Origin: JBCCRH01 sp039208045
GTDB taxonomy: Bacteria; Bacteroidota; Bacteroidia; Chitinophagales; Saprospiraceae
Assembly (NCBI GenBank): GCA_039208045.1
Contig: JBCCRH010000111.1
Location: 1 to 14,450 of the forward strand
Length of the DNA: 14,450 nt
Reading direction: 5' to 3'
The position numbers and the translations under genes were made by a program. A model generated the notes under the pieces. The model made no database searches and was not told where the DNA came from. It saw nothing but the letters and a program-made list of their open reading frames with translations. Shown one piece after another: positions 1 to 6,002 of the stretch (position 1 is its first letter; every line of letters starts with the position of its first letter).

Positions 1-1048
1 AGAACTGAAAGCCGGTGAGCGACTATATGTAAGAAGCACAACTTTGGCAGAACCGCTCGTACGTGAAGTCTATCGTACCGCCCTGGAAGCAGGTGCAGCA
101 GTGGTAGTAGATCTTGATTTTAGAGAGCAAAATAGACTTTCTCTAACACGTGGCTCTAAGACGCACCTGGAGTATGTGTCCCCTGTATTTAAGGAGGCCG
201 TATCTGAGTTTGAGGCCTACCTATATATTCGTGCTCCATTTAATTTGCGGGAAGACCAAAATGTAGATCAGGCCAAATCAAAGATTCGACAAGCTGCTAT
301 TAAGCCGTATTACCAGAAGTATTTTGAGCGTACTGGTACTAGGGCGCTCAAGCGCAACCTTTGCCAGTACCCAACCATTGCCAATGCTCAACAGGCAGGC
401 ATGTCCTTAGAAGAGTATGAGCAATTCATTTTTAATGCTTGCAAGCTGATGGATGACGATCCTATCGCGAGCTGGAAGGGAGTACATACCAATCAGCAAC
501 GCATTGTCGATTTGCTCAATAGTAGGCAAAAGGTACGCTACGTAGGAGATCAAATCGATATTGAGTTCTCTACCAAGGGGCGCACTTGGATCAATTCGGA
601 TGGGCAAACGAATATGCCATCAGGCGAGGTATATACCTCTCCGGTAGAAGATTCGGTCAATGGAACGATCCACTTCACCTTTCCAGGCGTGTACATGGGC
701 CATGAAGTAGAAGGGGTCACCCTGTGGGTAAAAGAAGGCTATATAGAAAAGTGGGAAGCGAAAAAGGGGAAGGCATTTTTAGATCATATCTTTTCTATTG
801 ATGGGGCGCGGAGGTTTGGAGAAGCAGCCATTGGCACCAATTATAATATTACCCGGCATACCAAGAATATCCTTTTTGATGAAAAAATTGGAGGAACGGT
901 ACATATGGCCATCGGGCAGTCGTACTTACAAGCAGGTGGAAAAAACGAATCCTCTGTTCATTGGGATATGATTACGGATATGCAAAAGGGGGGGCAAATT
1001 TTTGCAGATGATGAGCTAATCTATGAAAACGGCCAATTCATATTTTGA
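1..1048 (+). CDS. M29-family metalloaminopeptidase, 5' truncated by window edge
   Basis: Removes N-terminal amino acids from peptides in the cytoplasm with a two-metal centre (family M29, AmpS/AmpT/PepS type). The reading frame is open from base 2, with 14 codons (ELKAGERLYVRSTT) before a TTG at 44, and matches the family N-terminal region. The true start therefore lies upstream of the window and the TTG is internal. Family metal-ligand motifs are intact: Glu in GEVYTSP (codon 626-628), Glu in RFGEAAIGTN (821-823), His in VHMAIG (902-904), and His and Asp in VHWDM (959-961 and 965-967). The conserved NYNITRH segment with the likely catalytic Tyr precedes the first His. The 348 visible codons are most of the usual length, so roughly 30 residues seem missing. 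The stop is TGA at 1046-1048. A 169-base gap separates it from the next plus-strand gene, so co-transcription is uncertain. Confidence 0.93.
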   Translation, partial: ELKAGERLYVRSTTLAEPLVREVYRTALEAGAAVVVDLDFREQNRLSLTRGSKTHLEYVSPVFKEAVSEFEAYLYIRAPFNLREDQNVDQAKSKIRQAAIKPYYQKYFERTGTRALKRNLCQYPTIANAQQAGMSLEEYEQFIFNACKLMDDDPIASWKGVHTNQQRIVDLLNSRQKVRYVGDQIDIEFSTKGRTWINSDGQTNMPSGEVYTSPVEDSVNGTIHFTFPGVYMGHEVEGVTLWVKEGYIEKWEAKKGKAFLDHIFSIDGARRFGEAAIGTNYNITRHTKNILFDEKIGGTVHMAIGQSYLQAGGKNESSVHWDMITDMQKGGQIFADDELIYENGQFIF

Positions 1049-1217
1049 GTCCACCCAAAAGGGTAGGAAACATATAGTAGCATAGAGCCTTGTGTTTATT
1101 AGCTTTTTTCTTGAACTAAATCGTAGCTTGTTGTTATTATTTGTATAAATTGCGAGATGAAGCACTATAAGAGTGAGAAACAATAAAATATTTTCAACTA
1201 ATTAACATCCTTAAACC
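1049..1217. other. Intergenic region between aminopeptidase and exonuclease-like gene
   Basis: This AT-rich 169-base gap holds no ORF of note. A tiny hairpin, ACCC-AAAA-GGGT at 1053-1064, lies just after the aminopeptidase stop but has only four pairs and no T tract, so it is not a convincing terminator. A Bacteroidota-like promoter for the downstream gene may lie around the TTATTTGTATAAA stretch near 1136-1148, with a TTG about 21 bases upstream. The -7 box departs from TAnnTTTG in spacing, so this is only a suggestion. Confidence 0.4.
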
Positions 1218-1955
1218 GTGAACCAAAACGTAGCATTTTTAGAATTAAAGTATGGCAATATTTACGGTGGATACCCCAATTTTTATGCTATCAGTGAAAT
1301 CGCCCTGTTGGTCTATGAGTACGAATCCAACAAAATTTTTCTTGAAAGCTGGATCAATGGAGCAAATGTAGATATTGTAAGTGTGTTTTCCCAAGTAAAT
1401 GAACTAGGCCACACCACAGGTCGCATGAAAGAAGTCATTAACATGCGCTCTGGTCGACGTAAGCCCTACCGGGAAGAATTCCGATTGGATGATCGCGACT
1501 TACAGTATGCATTTAAGCTATTACGTCCATCCAAAATGCCTATCCGGAACTTCTTAATTAAGAACCTGAACAAGTACAGAATCAGAGACATCGTCGTATT
1601 TGATGGCCGACGCGATATTTTCCTATGCGAACGCACAGGAGTGGATTTCCGCCGTGCCAATATTATCGACATTCAAAAAGATTTGAACAAAGAGACCGAC
1701 TACCTCTTCTCGCTCAACAAGCTAGCAGTGGTAACAGGCTTTGACTATGATCGATCTTATTTGAAGTCTAATAACTTGGAGTATTGGCTGCATCCAATTG
1801 CCGCTCGTCAAATTACGCCCAAGTCTGCTGCTTATGATGCCGCTCGTCTGATGATGGTATTCAATGAATACACGCAATATCACGACGACTTTTTGCTTAA
1901 AGCAGCGTTGGTACTTAATAAAATTCAAAATTCACAAGACCCGACAGCGTCATAG
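1218..1955 (+). CDS. Hypothetical protein, divergent DEDD exonuclease-like fold
   Basis: I do not recognise a named family for this 245-residue, apparently cytoplasmic protein (no signal peptide or membrane segment). Its layout resembles DnaQ/KapD-type DEDD 3'-5' exonucleases. The N-terminal strand AFLELKYG (Glu9) sits where FLDxET is expected. RIRDIVVFDGRRDIFLCER (Asp129, Asp133) resembles the second exonuclease motif. PKSAAYDAARLMMVF (Asp207) aligns residue by residue with the third motif, P-H-x-A-x-x-D-A. The usual His is Lys202, and the DxE pair of motif I is reduced to Glu-Leu-Lys, so catalysis is doubtful. The start must be GTG at 1218, because an in-frame TAA sits at 1212-1214 and the next in-frame Met comes only around residue 70. 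The stop at 1953-1955 is 17 bases from the stop of the convergent beta-CASP gene. The function is inferred from motif spacing only; it could equally be an unrelated alpha/beta protein. Confidence 0.8.
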   Translation: MNQNVAFLELKYGNIYGGYPNFYAISEIALLVYEYESNKIFLESWINGANVDIVSVFSQVNELGHTTGRMKEVINMRSGRRKPYREEFRLDDRDLQYAFKLLRPSKMPIRNFLIKNLNKYRIRDIVVFDGRRDIFLCERTGVDFRRANIIDIQKDLNKETDYLFSLNKLAVVTGFDYDRSYLKSNNLEYWLHPIAARQITPKSAAYDAARLMMVFNEYTQYHDDFLLKAALVLNKIQNSQDPTAS

Positions 1956-1972
1956 CAACACGCCAACGGATA

Positions 1973-3382
1973 CTATAGCTCAAATGACTCTCCCAATTGT
2001 GGAATCACTACTTTGGGGAAGTCATTTCGGGCAAGTAGTATTTTGAATTTTTCTTGTCTATCAATTTCGCCATGCACTAAGAAGATACCCTTAGCTGTTC
2101 GTTTTTGGTTATCTAGATAATCAACCATTTCATTTCTATCTGCATGCGCAGAGAAAGAATCCATTATTTCTATGTCTGCTCGCACTGTTTTATTTTCTCC
2201 AAACATCCGCAAAGTTCGTTTGCCGCTCCGAAGCATGCCGCCTGGTGTTTGAGGTGCACAGTAGCCCACAATAAGTATCGTATTTTTCTTCTTATCAATG
2301 GCATGAAATAGATGGTGCCGAACACGCCCTGCATTCATCATACCAGAAGAACTGATAATAATACAAGGCTCTTCGGATTGATTCAATTGTTTAGAGACAT
2401 CTACTTCTTTTACGTACGTCAGTGCGTTAAACCCAAAGGGATTATCGTCAATCAGCAAATATTTATTGAGCTCATTATCAAAGCACTCTGGGTGAGCTCC
2501 AAAGATAGTAGTCGCATTGACTGCTAGAGGGCTATCCACATAAACGGGGATATGCGGGAGTTTCCCCGCCGTCTCCAACTGATCAAGCATATACACGATC
2601 TCCTGCGTCCGCCCCACGCTGAAAGCAGGGATCAGTAACTTTCCTTTCTTTTCAACACAAGTATGCTTAATGATCGCGAGAAACTTCTCCAGCTCCGAAG
2701 GAGCTGCTAAGTGCTCTTTGTCCCCATAGGTTGACTCACAAATTACATAGTCCGCAGGTTCCATAGGAATGGGGTCTCTCAAAATAGGCCGATTAGGACG
2801 TCCAATATCGCCAGAGAAACCAATAGTAGTTGTCTTCTCATTCTCCGTAATCCGCATAGAAACGCTTGCACTGCCCAGGATGTGTCCGGCGTCCTTGAAT
2901 AGCACTTCTACCTGTTCACTTACTCGGAACCACCGATTGTAGCCGTAGCCTATAAATTGCTTCATCGTCTTGGTGACGTCGGCTTCTTCGTATAGAGGAT
3001 CTTTATGCTGAAATTCGTCTGTGCCCAGCTTTCTCCGCTTGCGCTTGTTATAATATTGCGCCTCTCGCTGCTGAATAAACGCACTATCTAGCAGCATAAT
3101 CGCACAGAGACTACGTGTGGCATGTGTAGCATGAATAGTGCCTTCAAAACCATCCCTTACCAGGCGAGGCAGGCGCCCGCTGTGATCGATATGGGCGTGT
3201 GATAGAATAACGCTATCCACTTTTAGAGGGTCAAAAAGCCAAGTTTCGTTAAACTCTTTCATTTCCTTGGCGCGGCCTTGGTATAGGCCACAGTCTAGTA
3301 AAATAGTGTACCCACTATCTAATTCTATTAGATGCGCACTACCTGTTACAGCCCTGGCTGCTCCACAAAATTTAATCTTCAT
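1973..3382 (-). CDS. Beta-CASP metallo-beta-lactamase-fold RNase (YSH1/CPSF73-like)
   Basis: A probable zinc-dependent cytoplasmic RNA endonuclease or exonuclease of the bacterial beta-CASP group (COG1236 type), 469 residues from MKIKFCGAARAVTGS. Numbered from that Met, it shows the HxHxDH motif SHAHIDH (62-67), His167 in GHILGS, Asp192 in SGDIGR, beta-CASP motif A at CESTYGD (Glu216), IPAFSVGRTQE (251-261), SSGMMNAGR (345-353), motif C SAHAD (His413) and VHGE (His437), so every metal and phosphate-binding element is present. A basic stretch, KRKRRK, lies at 113-118. The frame is open 14 codons further upstream to 3424. I reject that start because those codons fall in the terminator hairpin of the preceding operon and encode no conserved sequence. 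The product may take part in mRNA decay or processing; the substrate cannot be read from the sequence. Confidence 0.93.
   Translation of the reverse strand: MKIKFCGAARAVTGSAHLIELDSGYTILLDCGLYQGRAKEMKEFNETWLFDPLKVDSVILSHAHIDHSGRLPRLVRDGFEGTIHATHATRSLCAIMLLDSAFIQQREAQYYNKRKRRKLGTDEFQHKDPLYEEADVTKTMKQFIGYGYNRWFRVSEQVEVLFKDAGHILGSASVSMRITENEKTTTIGFSGDIGRPNRPILRDPIPMEPADYVICESTYGDKEHLAAPSELEKFLAIIKHTCVEKKGKLLIPAFSVGRTQEIVYMLDQLETAGKLPHIPVYVDSPLAVNATTIFGAHPECFDNELNKYLLIDDNPFGFNALTYVKEVDVSKQLNQSEEPCIIISSSGMMNAGRVRHHLFHAIDKKKNTILIVGYCAPQTPGGMLRSGKRTLRMFGENKTVRADIEIMDSFSAHADRNEMVDYLDNQKRTAKGIFLVHGEIDRQEKFKILLARNDFPKVVIPQLGESFEL
1982..2027. other. Long imperfect hairpin at convergent gene ends
   Basis: AAATGACT at 1982-1989 is exactly complementary to AGTCATTT at 2020-2027. 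After a one-base bulge, TCCC pairs with GGGA inside, leaving a loop of about 20 bases. It lies 26 bases past the plus-strand stop codon and inside the last codons of the minus-strand beta-CASP gene. Neither side has a good T tract, so it would be a weak terminator at most. It could instead protect the 3' end of the plus-strand mRNA. Confidence 0.4.
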
Positions 3383-3394
3383 ACTACTAAAGGT

Positions 3395-3433
3395 AAAAAA
3401 AAGAAACCATCCTGAGATTCCCACAAGATGGTT
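3395..3433 (-). terminator. Intrinsic terminator of the sigma/anti-sigma/DUF4097 operon
   Basis: On the minus strand AACCATC (3433-3427) pairs with GATGGTT (3411-3405). Three further pairs inside (one a G-T) extend the stem to about ten, followed by a T-rich run (TTCTTTTTTTT) down to 3395. It lies 46 bases after the DUF4097 stop codon. The last T is only 12 bases from the ATG of the beta-CASP gene, which argues for that gene's start at 3382 and leaves almost no room for a conventional leader. Confidence 0.8.
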
Positions 3434-3479
3434 CTTTTAAATAATTGGATTAGTATGAATCTTTACCTAACCCGTCTCT

Positions 3480-4619
3480 TTATTGCTGCTCTATATTTAA
3501 GCCGCCATGTGTCAGCCGAGCAGTAACAGTGCGGGGTGATTGCTTTTTGTTTACGTATCCTTTTACTTGATAAGAAGAATTCTTCTCTACTTCGTAAGTT
3601 ACCACCATGCCATTGGGGTAAGAAACAGGCGCATAGCTTGTCTGTGCATCCAGAGAGAAAGCCGCGCCTGTAGGAACATTTAGTTCAAAATTAGCGTGAC
3701 GTCCATCTAACTTAATGTCACCAAACTCTTGTTTTAACGCATCAATAATGGCATCGCCATGTACTAAGTTGAGGTCTACTTTCTCCCCTACTTCTGAGAG
3801 TCGCAAATGGCTATACTTGGTGTTAATATTTACGTCTTTGACATATTTTATATCTATATTATCAAAGCCTCCAGTATTCTTGAATTCTTGAATGGTACCA
3901 ATGATATAGTTATCGTACTTCGTGTTGCAGCTTACATCTCCGGCATCTGCAATAGAAATGTTGGTATGCTTACTCTGTAGCTCAATGTCCTCTGCCTTAG
4001 CAATAGATACGTTGGCGTGCTTACTAGTTACTTTTACGTTGGTACCTTTTACTAAGGTTCCATTTCCGTGTGCTATATCTAGGTGTACGTCATCTGCTAC
4101 TTCCTTTATCTCAAAATTGCCGTGCTTTAGCCAGACTTTTGCCCACCCATCGATACTAGAAATGGAAATATCACCGTGCTTGTTGGTCAATTCTAAGTTT
4201 AAGCGCTTAGGCATCAAAATAGTATAATCGATATCAAAATCTCCATCCCCTCCATTCGACCAACTCCACCAATTTGACTTTTTAGATCCAATTTCTGTGA
4301 CTGCCTTGATGTAATCTGGTTTATTCATAAAGTCAACGCGAATACGGTCAAATACTTCTTGTGCCTTTTTCTCACTACTCGCCGTTACAGAAATCTTTAC
4401 ATTCACTTTTACCCGATCGCGATCCCAGGTTTCAATAGCTATTTTGCCATATTTATTCTGAACGTTTACCACTCCATTTGCAGCAATTGGAAATTCTTTT
4501 TTGATTGTTTTAGTGTACGCTCCTTTTTCTGCTGCTGCGATAGGCGTAATGCCCCATAGCAGGCAGAGTAATAATAAAAGAGGCCTACCATATTTCAGTG
4601 CTTCATATACTGACTTCAT
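3480..4619 (-). CDS. Exported DUF4097-type beta-repeat protein
   Basis: A 379-residue exported protein of the DUF4097 (putative adhesin / auto-transporter head-like beta-repeat) type; biochemical role unknown. Residues 1-30 form a signal peptide (basic start, LLLLLCLLWG core, cleavage probably after IAAA). The remainder is a ladder of short strands built on K-[HY]-[GATD]-[ND]-[IVF] units, for example NKYGKI (55), NKHGDI (147), LKHGNF (164), SKHANV (199), SKHTNI (216), TKYDNY (233) and GRHANF (307), as expected of a right-handed beta-helix or stacked sheet. The C-terminal part resembles the usual end of the family. The ATG (4617-4619) lies inside the end of the anti-sigma-like gene with a 17-base overlap, suggesting translational coupling. 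As the third gene after a sigma factor and its membrane partner, it may act in, or be controlled by, an envelope response. The stop at 3480-3482 is TAA, followed by a terminator. Confidence 0.87.
   Translation of the reverse strand: MKSVYEALKYGRPLLLLLCLLWGITPIAAAEKGAYTKTIKKEFPIAANGVVNVQNKYGKIAIETWDRDRVKVNVKISVTASSEKKAQEVFDRIRVDFMNKPDYIKAVTEIGSKKSNWWSWSNGGDGDFDIDYTILMPKRLNLELTNKHGDISISSIDGWAKVWLKHGNFEIKEVADDVHLDIAHGNGTLVKGTNVKVTSKHANVSIAKAEDIELQSKHTNISIADAGDVSCNTKYDNYIIGTIQEFKNTGGFDNIDIKYVKDVNINTKYSHLRLSEVGEKVDLNLVHGDAIIDALKQEFGDIKLDGRHANFELNVPTGAAFSLDAQTSYAPVSYPNGMVVTYEVEKNSSYQVKGYVNKKQSPRTVTARLTHGGLNIEQQ
3675..4457 (-). repeat. Tandem short protein repeats, K-[HY]-[GAT]-N type
   Basis: About ten degenerate units fall between residues 55 and 315 of the DUF4097 protein, most with a Lys followed by His or Tyr, then Gly/Ala/Thr and Asn/Asp, then a beta strand. 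The units at 147, 164, 183, 199, 216 and 233 are spaced 16-19 residues apart, consistent with one rung each of a beta-solenoid. The repetition is at protein level; the DNA copies have diverged. Confidence 0.7.
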
Positions 4620-5154
4620 TTTCCTTAGGTTTTGATTGATCTTCGTTGTTAGATTGAATTCTATAAAGGACTAGTTCTAAAATGCTAATTTTGGTCTGAT
4701 AACTTTCAATAAGACTCTTAATAATTTGTCCTTCTTTTCCTTTAGGTGCATCCAGTAGTTCTTGCTTTAGCTCGGCCATCGTTTCATCCAGTTGATCCAA
4801 ATCTTGTTCGATGGACTGGTCATGCTTGTAGCTAACCAGCTGCTGATATTTCTGGTCGATCTGTGTCTGATAGAAGTGTTCGATTTCTTCCAGCTCTTCT
4901 GGTAGCTGCTGTACCAGTGACTCCAACGGCTTCACTTCTCCCGCGCCCACATATCTTCCAATCACTGCTCCCATGCCCAGTAGTAGAACCACTGCTGCCG
5001 CCATCTGTAGTACCCGGCGCATCCCGATGATTTTCCGCTGGCGCTGCTGGGGTAGCTGCTGATCGATTTGTGCCCAAACCTTTAGGCTGGGTACCTCATC
5101 GTCAAAGGCAGCTCGATTGTCATTTATAAATTGCTCTAAATTATCCATGCTCAT
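4603..5154 (-). CDS. Single-pass membrane anti-sigma-like protein
   Basis: A 183-residue protein with the layout of a Bacteroidota anti-sigma partner. An N-terminal cytoplasmic part carries NDNRAAFDDEVPSLKVWAQID (about residues 11-31), which resembles the short conserved segment of such proteins. A basic stretch (QRQRKIIGMRR) precedes one membrane helix at about 48-68, rich in Ala, Val and Leu. The periplasmic part (75-165) is charged and heptad-like, probably a coiled coil, and ends in a polar tail. It begins 28 bases after the sigma gene stop and overlaps the DUF4097 gene by 17 bases, so the three are almost surely one transcript. ATG at 5152-5154 and a second in-frame ATG at 5146-5148 are both possible starts. 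No zinc-binding HxxxCxxC motif is visible, so it is not a ZAS-type anti-sigma. The anti-sigma role is inferred from order and layout. Confidence 0.85.
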   Translation of the reverse strand: MSMDNLEQFINDNRAAFDDEVPSLKVWAQIDQQLPQQRQRKIIGMRRVLQMAAAVVLLLGMGAVIGRYVGAGEVKPLESLVQQLPEELEEIEHFYQTQIDQKYQQLVSYKHDQSIEQDLDQLDETMAELKQELLDAPKGKEGQIIKSLIESYQTKISILELVLYRIQSNNEDQSKPKENEVSI

Positions 5155-5182
5155 TGTTCCAACGTTTTACCTGATCTACTTC

Positions 5183-5854
5183 TTATACACTTAATAAGTC
5201 TCTCAGTTTTTTCTTTGCTCTACTATATTGTGATTTTGATGTTGCCTCCGTAATGTCCAAAATGGAAGCGATTTCTTTATGGTCATACCCTTCAAACATA
5301 TAAAGGGTAAATACAACCCGATAGCCGTCTGGCAATGCCTTCATTGCCCGCTTCACCTGCTGCACCTCCATGGAGTTATCCAGAGTATTTTCTAGCATAC
5401 GTGGTGCTACTCCAAAGGCAGTGTGCCGGTCGTTCAACTCCTCAAAATACAAGCGGTTTTTCTTTATGTGATTGATACAATTATTCACCACAATCCGCTT
5501 AATCCACGCCCCAATCGAAGACTTGTACTGAAACGTATGCAACTTTGTAAACACATCAACGAAAGAGTTTTGCAGTAAATCTTCTGCATCCATATCGTTA
5601 TTTACAATCCGAAGACATACATTATACATCGCCTTCGAATACAGTCGATACAATTCAAATTGAGCCTGGCGATTACCACGCTTACATTTTTCAATGATGT
5701 CCCGGTGTGTGCTCGCGTAATCCAATTGCTTTGTTTTGCCTGAAGAAGGTGGCGCTAGCGGTACCCGATTTCTAGCCATCCGCTTTGCGCCTCCATCATC
5801 TGGCAATTTACCACTAATGGGGCGTATTGCCGGTGTAGGGCTTAGTCTTTCCAT
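5183..5854 (-). CDS. ECF-type RNA polymerase sigma factor with N-terminal extension
   Basis: Directs RNA polymerase to a specific promoter set. Sigma region 2 spans about residues 62-132 (QAQFELYRLYSKAMYNVCLR, then DAEDLLQNSFVDVFTKL and the GAWIKRIVVNNCINHIKK recognition helix). Sigma region 4 spans about 164-221 (LPDGYRVVFTLYMFEGYDHKEIA, then ITEATSKSQYSRAKKKLRDLL). The linker is short, as in ECF factors. Unusual are some 45 residues before region 2, rich in Pro, Arg, Lys and Gly (RPISGKLPDDGGAKRMARNR). This extension is translated if the first ATG is used, and an AGGAGA eight bases before ATG 5852-5854 supports that start. An internal Met26 is the alternative. The gene heads the three-gene minus-strand operon and sits 148 bases from the large T9SS protein's stop. 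A possible ECF-like promoter lies at 5892-5917. Confidence 0.93.
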   Translation of the reverse strand: MERLSPTPAIRPISGKLPDDGGAKRMARNRVPLAPPSSGKTKQLDYASTHRDIIEKCKRGNRQAQFELYRLYSKAMYNVCLRIVNNDMDAEDLLQNSFVDVFTKLHTFQYKSSIGAWIKRIVVNNCINHIKKNRLYFEELNDRHTAFGVAPRMLENTLDNSMEVQQVKRAMKALPDGYRVVFTLYMFEGYDHKEIASILDITEATSKSQYSRAKKKLRDLLSV

Positions 5855-5862
5855 AAATTTAG

Positions 5863-5868
5863 TCTCCT
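5863..5868 (-). promoter_or_regulatory. Shine-Dalgarno-like AGGAGA for the sigma gene
   Basis: AGGAGA lies eight bases upstream of the ATG at 5852-5854. Bacteroidota often lack such sites, so its presence decides for the long form of the sigma factor over the internal Met26. Confidence 0.6.
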
Positions 5869-5891
5869 GTGGGGTGCTCTCCCCTATTCGT

Positions 5892-5917
5892 TACAGTCGG
5901 GTCATTTCGCTTGGTTC
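5892..5917 (-). promoter_or_regulatory. Possible ECF-type promoter of the sigma operon
   Basis: On the minus strand GAACC (5917-5913) is followed after 16 bases by CTGTA (5896-5892), the spacing and general shape of ECF-dependent promoters (GAAC-type -35). The transcript would start near 5885, right at a small GGGG-AGAGCA-CCCC hairpin (5871-5884), leaving a leader of about 30 bases. No good TAnnTTTG box was found in the same region. If real, it would suggest autoregulation. Confidence 0.28.
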
Positions 5918-5944
5918 AACACCATGCATTTTTCATTTTCTATC

Positions 5945-5985
5945 AAAAAGACAGCCCCTAATTGCAAGGGTTGCAAGCAGGGGCT
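5945..5985 (-). terminator. Two-step hairpin terminator after the large T9SS protein
   Basis: AGCCCCT (5953-5959) pairs with AGGGGCT (5979-5985), and inside it TTGCAA (5962-5967) pairs with TTGCAA (5971-5976) across a GGG loop, separated by a two-base internal loop. The minus strand continues with GTCTTTTTG, a T tract suited to ending the gene whose stop is at 6003. The plus-strand side also carries a long T-rich run (AAATTTTTATTTTTTT), so the structure could act in both directions. Confidence 0.85.
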
Positions 5986-6002
5986 AAATTTTTATTTTTT
6001 TC

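Noticed and set aside
44..46. TTG as the aminopeptidase start
   Set aside because: The frame is open and conserved upstream (AGERLYVRSTT), so the gene continues beyond the window edge.
1053..1064. ACCC-AAAA-GGGT hairpin after the aminopeptidase stop
   Set aside because: Too short and without a T tract to count as a terminator.
3383..3424. Longer start for the beta-CASP RNase (14 extra codons)
   Set aside because: The extra codons lie in the terminator stem and T run of the preceding operon, and the family normally begins at MKIKFCGAARAVTGS.
4832..5077. 81-codon minus-strand ORF inside the anti-sigma-like gene
   Set aside because: Low-complexity Ala/Thr/Gly translation from another frame of a real gene; no family resemblance.
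5749..5766. Adjacent GCTAGC and GGTACC sites resembling a cloning polylinker
   Set aside because: They fall within an open coding frame and no vector-like sequence surrounds them; most likely chance.
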